Of a stretch of 64,000 nt of DNA, positions 34,024-41,944 are shown piece after piece. The position numbers and the translations under genes are program-made. How positions within the stretch are numbered: position 1 is the first letter of the stretch; every line of letters starts with the position of its first letter. Under the pieces are notes generated by a model, which was not told the DNA's origin, did no database searches, and saw only the letters and a program-made list of their open reading frames with translations. The DNA is from CAMTUH01 sp947084935 (GTDB lineage: Bacteria > Pseudomonadota > Gammaproteobacteria > Coxiellales > Coxiellaceae), in the NCBI GenBank assembly GCA_947084935.1, contig CAMTUH010000010.1:9545-73544 (forward strand), given 5' to 3'.

Positions 34024-34569
34024 ATGTTTATGAATCGTTATATAAAAACTCTGATTTTACTAAGCGCTGTATTGGCGTTGAGCGCGTGTGCGCCGAAAGT
34101 CCACTATAAGCCAGCACCGAATCCAACCTTAGCTGAAATTCGCGACACGTATATTCAAGAATTGCGTGACAGCGGGGTTCAAGTCATTCAGCTGGGCGAA
34201 ACCCTGCGTTTTGTGGTGCCGAGTGATGGCGTGTTTAATCCGGGCTCGGCGAACCTCATCGATAATTTCCGGCCTACGCTGAAAATGCTGGCGCACTTGA
34301 TGCGAACCTACGATAAAGTCAACGTGAAAGTGGCGGCGTATACCGATAATTCTGAAACCATTAATCACCAACAGGCATTAACGACGCGACAGGCACAAGT
34401 CATTGCAAGTTACTTGTGGGCGCATGGCGTTGACGCCCGATTGGAATACGCCGTTGGCTACAACCGAAAAAATCCGGTGGATTCGAACGGGAGTGATGGT
34501 GGGCGTCATAACAATCGACGTGTTGAAATCAGTTTTCGATTTTATCCGAAACAACTGGGTTATGTGTGA
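34024..34569 (+). CDS. icmN: Dot/Icm lipoprotein IcmN (DotK), OmpA-like
   Basis: A 181-residue lipoprotein: lipobox LSACAPK (Cys about 22) and an OmpA-like peptidoglycan-binding domain (about 60-170; VNVKVAAYTDNSETINHQQA, NRRVEISFRF). DotK decorates the outer-membrane core in Legionella. The ribosome site CAAGGAG is distant (33981-33987), so the start is somewhat unsure. An 84-base gap separates it from icmO. Confidence 0.88.
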   Translation: MFMNRYIKTLILLSAVLALSACAPKVHYKPAPNPTLAEIRDTYIQELRDSGVQVIQLGETLRFVVPSDGVFNPGSANLIDNFRPTLKMLAHLMRTYDKVNVKVAAYTDNSETINHQQALTTRQAQVIASYLWAHGVDARLEYAVGYNRKNPVDSNGSDGGRHNNRRVEISFRFYPKQLGYV

Positions 34570-34574
34570 CAGTG

Positions 34575-35198
34575 ATGAACGTTGATATTGAACAAGGTGC
34601 AATGCAAAAAAACAATTACTACCGCGATAATTATCGTCGCGTGATGTTCTTTTTGCTAATCTTAATCGCGATTGCGTTGGGATTGTCGGGTGTACTGGCT
34701 TATCAGATTCTGACAACCTCGCAACCCAAATATTTCGCCAGCACCACTACGGGTCGCGTTATTCCGTTGCAGTCGTTGAGCATGCCGGTCGTAACGAATT
34801 CGTATTTGTTGCAATGGGCCGAGTTGGCCGCTCGATCGTGCTACAACTTGGATTTTCTTAATTATCCGAAGCAGCTCGATCAAGCGGTTTCATATTTTAC
34901 GCCCGACGGTTGGCAGTCGTTTACGAGCGCCATGAAGTCAGCCGGGGTCATTGATTCGTTGAAAGAGAATAAGCTGTTTATGGCGGCCGTCGTCGATGGC
35001 CCGCCGGTTATTTTAGGGCAAGAAGTGATTCGTGGACGATACGCGTGGCGTGTGCAGTTGCCGCTGTTGGTGACGTACACCAGTGCCAATGAACAACGCA
35101 AATCGCATTTTATTATCACGATGGATATCGTGCGCGTGCCCGTCATCGATGCAGTTAAAAGCATACAAATTAATAATTTTAGCGCGGCTAGAGAGTGA
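34575..35198 (+). CDS. icmL.1: Dot/Icm inner-membrane protein IcmL, first copy (DotI-like)
   Basis: About 207 residues starting at the ATG of MNVDIEQG (GTG 34566 or ATG 34602 possible). One transmembrane segment near residues 27-50 (FFLLILIAIALGLSGVLAYQ), a short cytoplasmic N-terminus with NNYYRDNYRRVM, and a periplasmic IcmL/VirB8-like domain (YTSANEQRKSHFIITMDIVR). It sits where Legionella has icmM (dotJ), but at full length, so it looks like a duplicated IcmL rather than the short DotJ. Confidence 0.88.
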   Translation: MNVDIEQGAMQKNNYYRDNYRRVMFFLLILIAIALGLSGVLAYQILTTSQPKYFASTTTGRVIPLQSLSMPVVTNSYLLQWAELAARSCYNLDFLNYPKQLDQAVSYFTPDGWQSFTSAMKSAGVIDSLKENKLFMAAVVDGPPVILGQEVIRGRYAWRVQLPLLVTYTSANEQRKSHFIITMDIVRVPVIDAVKSIQINNFSAARE

Positions 35199-35199
35199 T

Positions 35200-35874
35200 A
35201 TGGCAAAACCCAATGAAGGACTAAAATTAATTATCCTACGAAACGCGTTTTATCGTGATAATTACCGGCGCGCACTCATTGCTGCGCTGTTGGTTTTTGT
35301 ATTTAATTGCGTTTTGGTGGGCTTGATTTTTTATCAGTGGGAAAATCCCCCGCCGCCGGAATATTTTGCGACAACGGCGGACGGAAGAATTATTATGCTG
35401 CATCCGTTAAGCGATCCGGTGTTGCCCGATGACTTCGTTTTGCAGTGGGCCACGAATTCCGTTCATAAAGCTTTTAGCTTGGACTACGTGCATTGGCGTG
35501 AACAGTTGCAAGACGCTTCTAATAATTTTACACCGGATGGTTGGAAGTGGTTTTTAAACAGTTTAAAGAGCACGAATAATTTAAAAACTTTAACCGATTT
35601 AAAAATGGTTTCGGATGCAACCGTAACCGGATCTCCTCAGGTTCAGGAAAAAGCGGTTATTGACGGCCATTTTGCCTGGAAGATAACGATGCCAATTTTA
35701 GTCGCGTACACGAGTGAAGGGCACAACATCAACATGCCCATGAACGTGACGTTGATTGTTATTCGTATGCCGGTGCAAGATTATCCGCAACGAATTGCCA
35801 TCAATAATTTTTTGGCGCAAACGATTAGTACGAATGCGTTGGGTGATCAATTGTCGGGTAATCCGAATGAGTAG
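35200..35874 (+). CDS. icmL.2: Dot/Icm inner-membrane protein IcmL, second copy (DotI-like)
   Basis: A 224-residue protein starting one base after the first copy. It shares with copy 1 the juxtamembrane FYRDNYRRAL, a single transmembrane segment (about 28-52), PPPEYFATTADGRIIMLHPL, and a VirB8-like domain. IcmL/DotI forms a periplasmic ring with DotJ in Legionella; the two copies here may form the equivalent hetero-oligomer (inference). Confidence 0.92.
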   Translation: MAKPNEGLKLIILRNAFYRDNYRRALIAALLVFVFNCVLVGLIFYQWENPPPPEYFATTADGRIIMLHPLSDPVLPDDFVLQWATNSVHKAFSLDYVHWREQLQDASNNFTPDGWKWFLNSLKSTNNLKTLTDLKMVSDATVTGSPQVQEKAVIDGHFAWKITMPILVAYTSEGHNINMPMNVTLIVIRMPVQDYPQRIAINNFLAQTISTNALGDQLSGNPNE

Positions 35875-35890
35875 GGTAGGGTTGAATAAT

Positions 35891-36880
35891 ATGAAAATAC
35901 GAAAAATAGTCATGTGCATCGTTTTTATTAGTTTGAGCGCGAGCGGTGCGTCGATATTTGCCGATACTGGCTATGGCATTCAAACCAACAATCAACAAAC
36001 CTCGATCAATGCATTACTGCAAAAAGCGCAAACGAATGTTGCGCAAAATACGAGTCAAACTAATAATTCTAATTCAGCAAATTCGCAAAGTGCATCGAAT
36101 TCAAACCCGAGCACCGGGCTTGGTGATGATGCTTTTGCAAACACGGTACGCAACATGATGCCGTTGTCGCCCGACCAAATTCGCACCTTGCGTTATTTAT
36201 TCGATCAAAGTCAACGAGCGGCTTCAACGGATCCGGGAGTGCCGCCGAAACCGACGTCGACGTCGGTGATCGTTAATTTATCGCCAGGAGCAACGCCGCC
36301 CGTCATTCGTTTGTCGGCGGGATTTGTGACTTCCTTGGTTTTTGTGGATTCCACGGGAGCGCCATGGCCGATTCAAGCGTACGATTTGGGTGATCCGCAA
36401 ACGTTTAACGTCGAATGGGATAAAGTTGGCAACACGTTATTGGTGCAGGCGCTTCGACGGTACACGTCCGGTAATTTGGCGGTGATCTTAAAAGGATTGG
36501 ATACGCCTGTCATGGTGACGTTATTGCCCGGACAAGATGCCGTGGATTACCGCGTGGATTTACGTGTTCCCGGTGTTGGGCCTAACGCGAATCCCGTTTT
36601 GGATGGGCTTCCCAATACCGAAAGCCCGGAATTACTCAATGTGTTAAATGGGATACCGCCGCAAGGCAGTCAACAAGTCACCGTGACCGGTGGAGATTGC
36701 GATGCGTGGGTATTAAACGGAAATCTCTTTTTGCGAACGCGTCTTACGGTTTTATCGCCGGCCTGGATTTCGACGATGAGCAGCGCGGACGGCACCAACG
36801 CATACGAATTGCAAACGACGCCGGTTATACTCGCGTCGCAACGCGGCAAATTAGTTAAATTGACGATTGAAGGGTTGTAA
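35891..36880 (+). CDS. icmK: Dot/Icm outer-membrane core protein IcmK (DotH)
   Basis: A 329-residue protein from ATG 35891 (signal peptide IVMCIVFISLSASGASIFAD). Upstream in-frame codons overlapping icmL.2 are not the start. The mature protein has a low-complexity Asn/Ser region (about 50-80), then the conserved block PLSPDQIRTLRYLFDQSQRA and the VirB9-like VEWDKVGNTLLVQALRRYTS. It forms the outer-membrane ring with DotC, DotD and DotG. Confidence 0.93.
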   Translation: MKIRKIVMCIVFISLSASGASIFADTGYGIQTNNQQTSINALLQKAQTNVAQNTSQTNNSNSANSQSASNSNPSTGLGDDAFANTVRNMMPLSPDQIRTLRYLFDQSQRAASTDPGVPPKPTSTSVIVNLSPGATPPVIRLSAGFVTSLVFVDSTGAPWPIQAYDLGDPQTFNVEWDKVGNTLLVQALRRYTSGNLAVILKGLDTPVMVTLLPGQDAVDYRVDLRVPGVGPNANPVLDGLPNTESPELLNVLNGIPPQGSQQVTVTGGDCDAWVLNGNLFLRTRLTVLSPAWISTMSSADGTNAYELQTTPVILASQRGKLVKLTIEGL

Positions 36881-36882
36881 TT

Positions 36883-39531
36883 ATGATAGAGCATCCGAAA
36901 AATTTTTTACAGAACGCTAAATTTCGTGTCATAGCCGCCATTGTTGCGTTAGTGGTAGTAGTCGTTGTTGTGATCGCGGTGTGGCATCGCCACGAAGTGA
37001 ACAGCGCGTTTAAGAGTTCGTCTTCCGTCGCCGCGAGTCCGGCTATTCAATCGCTGCCGGGTGCGGGAAATCCGACGAACGCCTACGTGCAAACACAAAA
37101 TATTCAAAATGCAGAACAAGCACAACAAGCGCGAAAAGACGCGACGAGTTTCGTTCCAACGATGACGCGCCAAGGTTTTGTGGGGTCACCTGAGTCGTTT
37201 GAACAAGATAATTCAATACCCGATGCGGTGCAGAAAAAATTGCAGTGCCCGATTAAGAAAGTAGTTTATATGTATAAACCCAATCCCGCGAGTTGCACGG
37301 TGGACAACTTAAGATTGGCGAGAAGTGCGGGTGTTACGGCCGAAGAATTGCTGTGCCAATCGTGTTCGTGTCCGGCTTTGCGCGTAGCGGGATATACGGT
37401 GGGTGAACTCAAAGACGTCGGTTATTCCGCGACGGATTTACGCCAATGCGGTTATTCTTTGTCGGAATTAAAAGCATCTGGGTTTTCCGCAGCCGATTTA
37501 AAGGCAGCAGGATTCACCGCGCAACAGTTACACGACGCGGGATTTTCTGCAGGAGAACTAGCGGCCGCTGGATTTACTCCCGATCAAATTCGAGCGGGGG
37601 GATATTCACAAGCCGAGTTGCAAGCCGCCGGTGTTCGATCCGTCAGTACCGATTGCAGCGTGGATGCGCTTAAGAAAGCGCGCGCCAACGGCGTGACAGC
37701 TGCGGAGTTGAAACAGGAAGGTTGTGGCTTAGCGGCGTTAAAAACTGCGGGTTACAGCGCAGCCGAGTTGAAATCGGCGGGCTTTACGGCAGCGGAATTA
37801 AAATCCGCTGGATTCAGTGCAAAAGATTTGAAAGCCGCGGGTTTCAGCGCGAGCGATCTTGCCAATGCAGGATTCAGCATAGCGGATTTGAAAGCAGCCG
37901 GATATTCACCGGAAGAAATCAGAGCCGCTCAGTTAGCTTCAAAAGTGTGTAACGTGGGGGGGCTTAAAAAGGCCCGCGCGGCGGGCGTTTCCGCAACCGA
38001 ATTAAAAGAAAAAGGTTGTGGTTTGGCAGCGTTAAAAGCAGCGGGTTATACCGCGGCTGAGTTAAAGAACGCGGGTTTTTCCGCAGCGGATTTAAAGGCG
38101 GCAGGATTCACTGCGCAGGATTTGAAAGACGCGGGATTTTCAGCATCGCAATTAAAAGCGGCTGGATTCAGTGCGCAAGATCTGAAAAATGCGGGCTACA
38201 GTGCAAGCGATCTTGCGAATGCAGGATTCAGTGCGGCGGATTTGAAAAACGCGGGGTTCAGTGCGAAAGACCTCAAGGAGGCCGGATTCAGTGCGGACGC
38301 ATTGAAAGACGCTGGATTTAGCGCTAAAGACTTAAAAGACGCGGGCTTTTCTGCATCGCAATTAAAGGCAGCTGGATTCAGTGCCGGCGATTTAAAATCT
38401 GCAGGATTTTCGGCGGCGCAATTGAAGTCCGCGGGATATTCGGCGCAGCAATTACACGACGCAGGGTTCAGTGCCGCGGATTTAAAAACAGCAGGATTCA
38501 CGGCGGATCAATTGCGAAACGCCGGTTACACCAAGGGTGATTTGCTGCGGGCGGGATATACGCCGAAAGAAGCGGGTTACAATCCTGCGCCGCCGGCGCA
38601 AGCAGCACAAACCGTGCAACCGACGTTGTCTGTCAATAATTTGGAAAATACGCAGCCTAATAACGCGAACTCGGATGCAAGCGCCGCTATGCCATCGATC
38701 AACAGTAATTCGGCGGCACAACGGTTGCAGGAAATTCAGCGGCTGCAACAGGAGCAACTCAACGCGCAACAACGTCGAGACATGATGCAACAAATGCAAG
38801 GACAAATGAGCATGCAGGCGCAAAAACTCATGGCGGAATGGAGTAACAACAACGCGCAAGCGTATGAGGTTGCCGTGCAGCAACCCGAACAAAATACACT
38901 GGGAGGTAGTACGACCAATGCGGCTCAATCGGCGGCTGTTGCAAAAGCCACCGGACCGACGATTAAAGCGGGAACCGTTTTATTTGCGGTGCTGGATACC
39001 TCGGTAAACAGCGATGAGAAAAGTCCGATTCTCGCTACGATCGTGACGGGAAACCTCAAGGGGGCGAAACTCATTGGAAATTTCGATCGGGTCGATAAAA
39101 AAGTATTGATGCGATTTAACTTGATGAACGTACCGGATTTCGATCATTCGTTGGGCGTCAATGCGGTCGCGATCGATCCTAATACGGCACGAACGGCAAT
39201 CTCCGGCTACGTGAATAATCATTATTTATTGCGTTATGGAACTTTGTTTGCCTCGGCATTTTTGTCGGGACTTTCGCAAGGGATTATTCAATCGGGCGCC
39301 ACGCAGGATTGCTTTTTAGGTTTCTGTCACACCACGTATCAGAAACTCTCGCCAGGACAATACGTAGCGATTGGTATGGGCAACGTCGGTCAGCAGTATG
39401 CCACTACCATGGGACAAAATTTCAATGTTCCACCGACGATTAAAGTTTCCGGCGGAACGGGCATCGGCTTGTTATTCATGACCGATGTCACTTTACCGGA
39501 ACCCATACCAACGAAAAATTTAAATTCATAA
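36883..39531 (+). CDS. icmE: Dot/Icm core channel protein IcmE (DotG)
   Basis: An 882-residue protein: cytoplasmic N-terminus, one transmembrane segment (about residues 14-36), an extended repeat region (about 138-564), a Gln-rich linker (about 600-650) and a C-terminal VirB10-like domain (about 690-882; IKAGTVLFAVLDTSVNSDEK, SGGTGIGLLFMTDVTLPE). It bridges the inner and outer membranes. It is shorter than Legionella DotG (about 1048). The start follows icmK by two bases. Confidence 0.95.
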   Translation: MIEHPKNFLQNAKFRVIAAIVALVVVVVVVIAVWHRHEVNSAFKSSSSVAASPAIQSLPGAGNPTNAYVQTQNIQNAEQAQQARKDATSFVPTMTRQGFVGSPESFEQDNSIPDAVQKKLQCPIKKVVYMYKPNPASCTVDNLRLARSAGVTAEELLCQSCSCPALRVAGYTVGELKDVGYSATDLRQCGYSLSELKASGFSAADLKAAGFTAQQLHDAGFSAGELAAAGFTPDQIRAGGYSQAELQAAGVRSVSTDCSVDALKKARANGVTAAELKQEGCGLAALKTAGYSAAELKSAGFTAAELKSAGFSAKDLKAAGFSASDLANAGFSIADLKAAGYSPEEIRAAQLASKVCNVGGLKKARAAGVSATELKEKGCGLAALKAAGYTAAELKNAGFSAADLKAAGFTAQDLKDAGFSASQLKAAGFSAQDLKNAGYSASDLANAGFSAADLKNAGFSAKDLKEAGFSADALKDAGFSAKDLKDAGFSASQLKAAGFSAGDLKSAGFSAAQLKSAGYSAQQLHDAGFSAADLKTAGFTADQLRNAGYTKGDLLRAGYTPKEAGYNPAPPAQAAQTVQPTLSVNNLENTQPNNANSDASAAMPSINSNSAAQRLQEIQRLQQEQLNAQQRRDMMQQMQGQMSMQAQKLMAEWSNNNAQAYEVAVQQPEQNTLGGSTTNAAQSAAVAKATGPTIKAGTVLFAVLDTSVNSDEKSPILATIVTGNLKGAKLIGNFDRVDKKVLMRFNLMNVPDFDHSLGVNAVAIDPNTARTAISGYVNNHYLLRYGTLFASAFLSGLSQGIIQSGATQDCFLGFCHTTYQKLSPGQYVAIGMGNVGQQYATTMGQNFNVPPTIKVSGGTGIGLLFMTDVTLPEPIPTKNLNS
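37294..38574 (+). repeat. Decapeptide repeat region of IcmE in three Cys-headed blocks
   Basis: About 32 decapeptides of the form AGFSAxDLKx, about 30 bases each. They are in three blocks, each opened by a cysteine-containing cap: CTVDNLRLARSAGV (37294), CSVDALKKARANGV (37663) and CNVGGLKKARAAGV (37949), with a second Cys 19-24 residues on (GCGLAALK in blocks 2 and 3). Blocks hold about 8, 6 and 18 decapeptides. This is protein-coding, not a CRISPR array. Confidence 0.85.
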
Positions 39532-39549
39532 TTAAAGGGGCAGTTATCC

Positions 39550-40269
39550 ATGAATACGAAAGATAAAAAAATATCGGGTGATGAAGAATATCAGTACCCA
39601 AACGAAGAATACGTGACTGAAACCACACCGCCGGAGGAGCAGCCAGTGCACGACAAGCAGCCGAACTTTTTTATTCGGTTGATGCAAAACAATAAACGCG
39701 TGACCGTTGTGATTGTGCTTATTTTTGTTGCGCTGATCGGGTTTAAATTATTCGGTTCGCGTAAACCGACGATGTCGATCAAACCGGCTGCTCAACCCCT
39801 TGTTCCTCAACCCACGATGGTTCAGCCGAGCCCTGAATTCGTGAATCAATTGAGTAGCTTGAAACAAGACGAGCAAAGCAACCAGTCGAGTCTTGGTCAA
39901 TTGCAGGGTCAAATTCAAGATCTGCGTAATCAACTGGGTCAGACAACCACGCAGCAGGCGCAAGTCAGTCAAGCCATGATGGCCATGGTGCAACAAATAA
40001 AACAATTGGAGCAAGACGTGCAAGCGGTGACGGCTAAACACGGCGCGGCGCCAAAGAAAGTGAGACCAACTCCGCCGCCGATGGTGTTTCATCTGCGCGC
40101 CATCGTACCGGGGCGGGCGTGGATTATCAGTAACGACGGTTTGTCGGAATCGGTTTCCGAAGGTGATACCGTTCCACAATACGGTACGGTGCAGGTGGTG
40201 GATGCCAATCGCGGTATGGTGTTGACGAGTTCAGGCAAGGTGATTGGCTACGGGCCGAACGATCGATAA
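39550..40269 (+). CDS. icmG: Dot/Icm protein IcmG (DotF)
   Basis: A 239-residue inner-membrane protein: acidic cytoplasmic N-terminus (about 1-48), one transmembrane segment (about 49-65, VTVVIVLIFVALIGFKLF), a periplasmic Gln-rich coiled coil (about 95-160) and a small C-terminal domain (GRAWIISNDGLSESVSEGDT). Good ribosome site AAAGGGG. DotF associates with DotG; Legionella IcmG has a similar length. Confidence 0.9.
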   Translation: MNTKDKKISGDEEYQYPNEEYVTETTPPEEQPVHDKQPNFFIRLMQNNKRVTVVIVLIFVALIGFKLFGSRKPTMSIKPAAQPLVPQPTMVQPSPEFVNQLSSLKQDEQSNQSSLGQLQGQIQDLRNQLGQTTTQQAQVSQAMMAMVQQIKQLEQDVQAVTAKHGAAPKKVRPTPPPMVFHLRAIVPGRAWIISNDGLSESVSEGDTVPQYGTVQVVDANRGMVLTSSGKVIGYGPNDR

Positions 40270-40277
40270 GGTGAGTG

Positions 40278-40790
40278 ATGAGTTTTGGAGTTGATCCTAA
40301 TCTCTTAATGCAAAACTTAGGAACGATTGCGAATATCGTTCAGTCGGTCACCGTTTTGATGGGGGTAGGGCTCTTCATGATGGGTATTTTCCGCTTGAAA
40401 CGGTACGGGGAAATGCGAACCTTTATGTCCCATCAAATGACCATCGCCTCACCGTTATTGATGATGTTTGGCGGGATTGCATTGCTCTGCCTCCCACTCG
40501 TTTTACGTACGGCTTTATTGAATTTTTGGTCGACGAGCAACCCCCTTCATTACGAAGGACCTTTGTCTTCGTGGGAGCTTTTAATCCCCCCTATTATCGT
40601 CTTCGTTCGTTTGATTGGAGTGGGTGCCTTCATTAGGGGTGTCCTTTTGTTTTCCCGATGTGGGAGCGAGCAGGGGCATCAGGGCATGATGGGCCGAGCC
40701 CTACTGCATATTTTGGGGGGTATGTTGTGCGTCCATATTTTGGGAACCGTGCGATTGTTAAAGGAAATCCTGGGGTTCACTGTTTCTTAA
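40278..40790 (+). CDS. icmC: Dot/Icm inner-membrane protein IcmC (DotE)
   Basis: A 170-residue hydrophobic protein with 3-4 transmembrane segments (about 21-40, 55-80, 105-125, 143-160). It contains LMGVGLFMMGIFRLKRYGEM. ATG 40278 has AAGGTGAG just upstream. IcmC is similar to IcmV/IcmD-type small pilin-like membrane proteins. It lies between icmG and the icmD promoter. Confidence 0.88.
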   Translation: MSFGVDPNLLMQNLGTIANIVQSVTVLMGVGLFMMGIFRLKRYGEMRTFMSHQMTIASPLLMMFGGIALLCLPLVLRTALLNFWSTSNPLHYEGPLSSWELLIPPIIVFVRLIGVGAFIRGVLLFSRCGSEQGHQGMMGRALLHILGGMLCVHILGTVRLLKEILGFTVS

Positions 40791-40803
40791 GATTTTTTTG
40801 GAC

Positions 40804-40819
40804 TTTAATATTTCCTTAA
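40804..40819 (+). promoter_or_regulatory. PmrA-type box and -10 for icmD-J-B
   Basis: TTTAATATTTCCTTAA matches the consensus except the first base. Exactly 11 bases later TATATT (40831-40836) stands as the -10, 68 bases before the icmD ATG. It starts a separate icmDJB transcript inside the longer gene cluster. Confidence 0.75.
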
Positions 40820-40903
40820 GGTTTAAACGTTATATTATGAGAATATTAAACTGATAACAATGACAGGGATCGTCAGTCAACTTAACCGTGGAGATTGACG
40901 ACT

Positions 40904-41296
40904 ATGCGAAAGCTGATTAAACCGTTATTAATCTTAGGCTCTATTTTTGGAGTACTTTTTGCAGGTGCTGCCCTGGCAAGCGTAACATCGGGAATTCCCT
41001 TAACCAGTATTGCCAACAACGTGGATACCTCCGTAAAAGAGCTTTCCACGGTGTTAACCGACGTTTCGCTGATTGCGGGGGTTGGTTTTGTGATGGCGTC
41101 CTTTTTCAAGTTCCATCAACATAAATTGAATCCCACGCAAGTACCGATCAGCCAAGGGGTTACCTTGTTATTGATTGGTGCCGGCTTAGTGCTGTTCCCC
41201 ACGATGATACCGACCGCTAAACGCGCGGTATTCGGTTCCAGCGCGACGATTGCAAAAGTGGGCGGTGGCCAGATTCACAGTATTATCGGATCTTAA
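40904..41296 (+). CDS. icmD: Dot/Icm protein IcmD (DotP)
   Basis: A 130-residue small protein with an N-terminal hydrophobic or signal segment (LLILGSIFGVLFAGAALASV), a second hydrophobic segment (LSTVLTDVSLIAGVGFVMAS) and a third (GVTLLLIGAGLVLFP), a prepilin-like arrangement as in Legionella IcmD (132 residues). Start at ATG 40904 with GGAG 10 bases upstream. Confidence 0.9.
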   Translation: MRKLIKPLLILGSIFGVLFAGAALASVTSGIPLTSIANNVDTSVKELSTVLTDVSLIAGVGFVMASFFKFHQHKLNPTQVPISQGVTLLLIGAGLVLFPTMIPTAKRAVFGSSATIAKVGGGQIHSIIGS

Positions 41297-41317
41297 CGAT
41301 CCGATTCGATTGCACCG

Positions 41318-41944
41318 ATGGCACTGCACGATCTTACTTTGTCGGCCACGGAGAGCAATTGGCGATTGTTTATGGTGAGGAAAGCGGATCCCACTTTCCT
41401 CACCTTCCAAGAAAAAATACATGCTCGTGATAATTACGTTTGCCAATATTGTGGCTTTCATGCCAAGAAACACCTTGAGGTCGTCAATCTCAATGGTAAT
41501 TATCGCGATAATCGTGCGGACAATTTGCGGACGGCCTGCAGCTTTTGCGCGCAGTGCTTTTTTTTAGAGGCCATTGGGAAAGGTGAATTTGGGAGTGGCA
41601 CGTTAATCTATCTTCCCGAAATGACACAAGGAAAACTCAACGCGCTGTGCCACGTGCTGTTTGCAACGATGTTGGGAGGAAGTTCGAACGCCACGCAAGC
41701 GCGCACGATTTATCGAAGCTTTAAATTACGCGGACAAGTGATCGAAAAAAAATTGGGGGAAGGGTTCAGCAATCCGGCTTTACTGGGACGACTGTTGGTG
41801 GATTCGCGGGCGGTAAACGTCGAGAAATTAAACGCCGAGTTGGAATCCAAAGTGCGTTTATTGCCGGACATGACCAGCTTTGCCGTGAATATCGTTGAGT
41901 GGATAAAAGATGGGCTTAATGAGCTAACGTTGGATGCTGCATGA
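41318..41944 (+). CDS. icmJ: Dot/Icm coupling-complex protein IcmJ (DotN)
   Basis: A 208-residue cytoplasmic protein with an HNH-like zinc site: two CxxC pairs (YVCQYCGFHAKKH and ACSFCAQC) separated by about 35 residues. DotN is a structural zinc protein that binds DotL in the coupling complex. No strong ribosome site is seen. It overlaps icmB by 4 bases (ATGA). Confidence 0.93.
   Translation: MALHDLTLSATESNWRLFMVRKADPTFLTFQEKIHARDNYVCQYCGFHAKKHLEVVNLNGNYRDNRADNLRTACSFCAQCFFLEAIGKGEFGSGTLIYLPEMTQGKLNALCHVLFATMLGGSSNATQARTIYRSFKLRGQVIEKKLGEGFSNPALLGRLLVDSRAVNVEKLNAELESKVRLLPDMTSFAVNIVEWIKDGLNELTLDAA

Noticed and set aside
35756..35890. Longer IcmK N-terminus overlapping icmL.2
   Set aside because: The signal peptide begins at ATG 35891; the upstream residues are out-of-frame icmL.2 sequence.
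37294..38574. Regular 30-bp DNA repeats suggesting a CRISPR array or minisatellite
   Set aside because: They encode in-frame AGFSAxDLKx decapeptides of IcmE, with no unique spacers.
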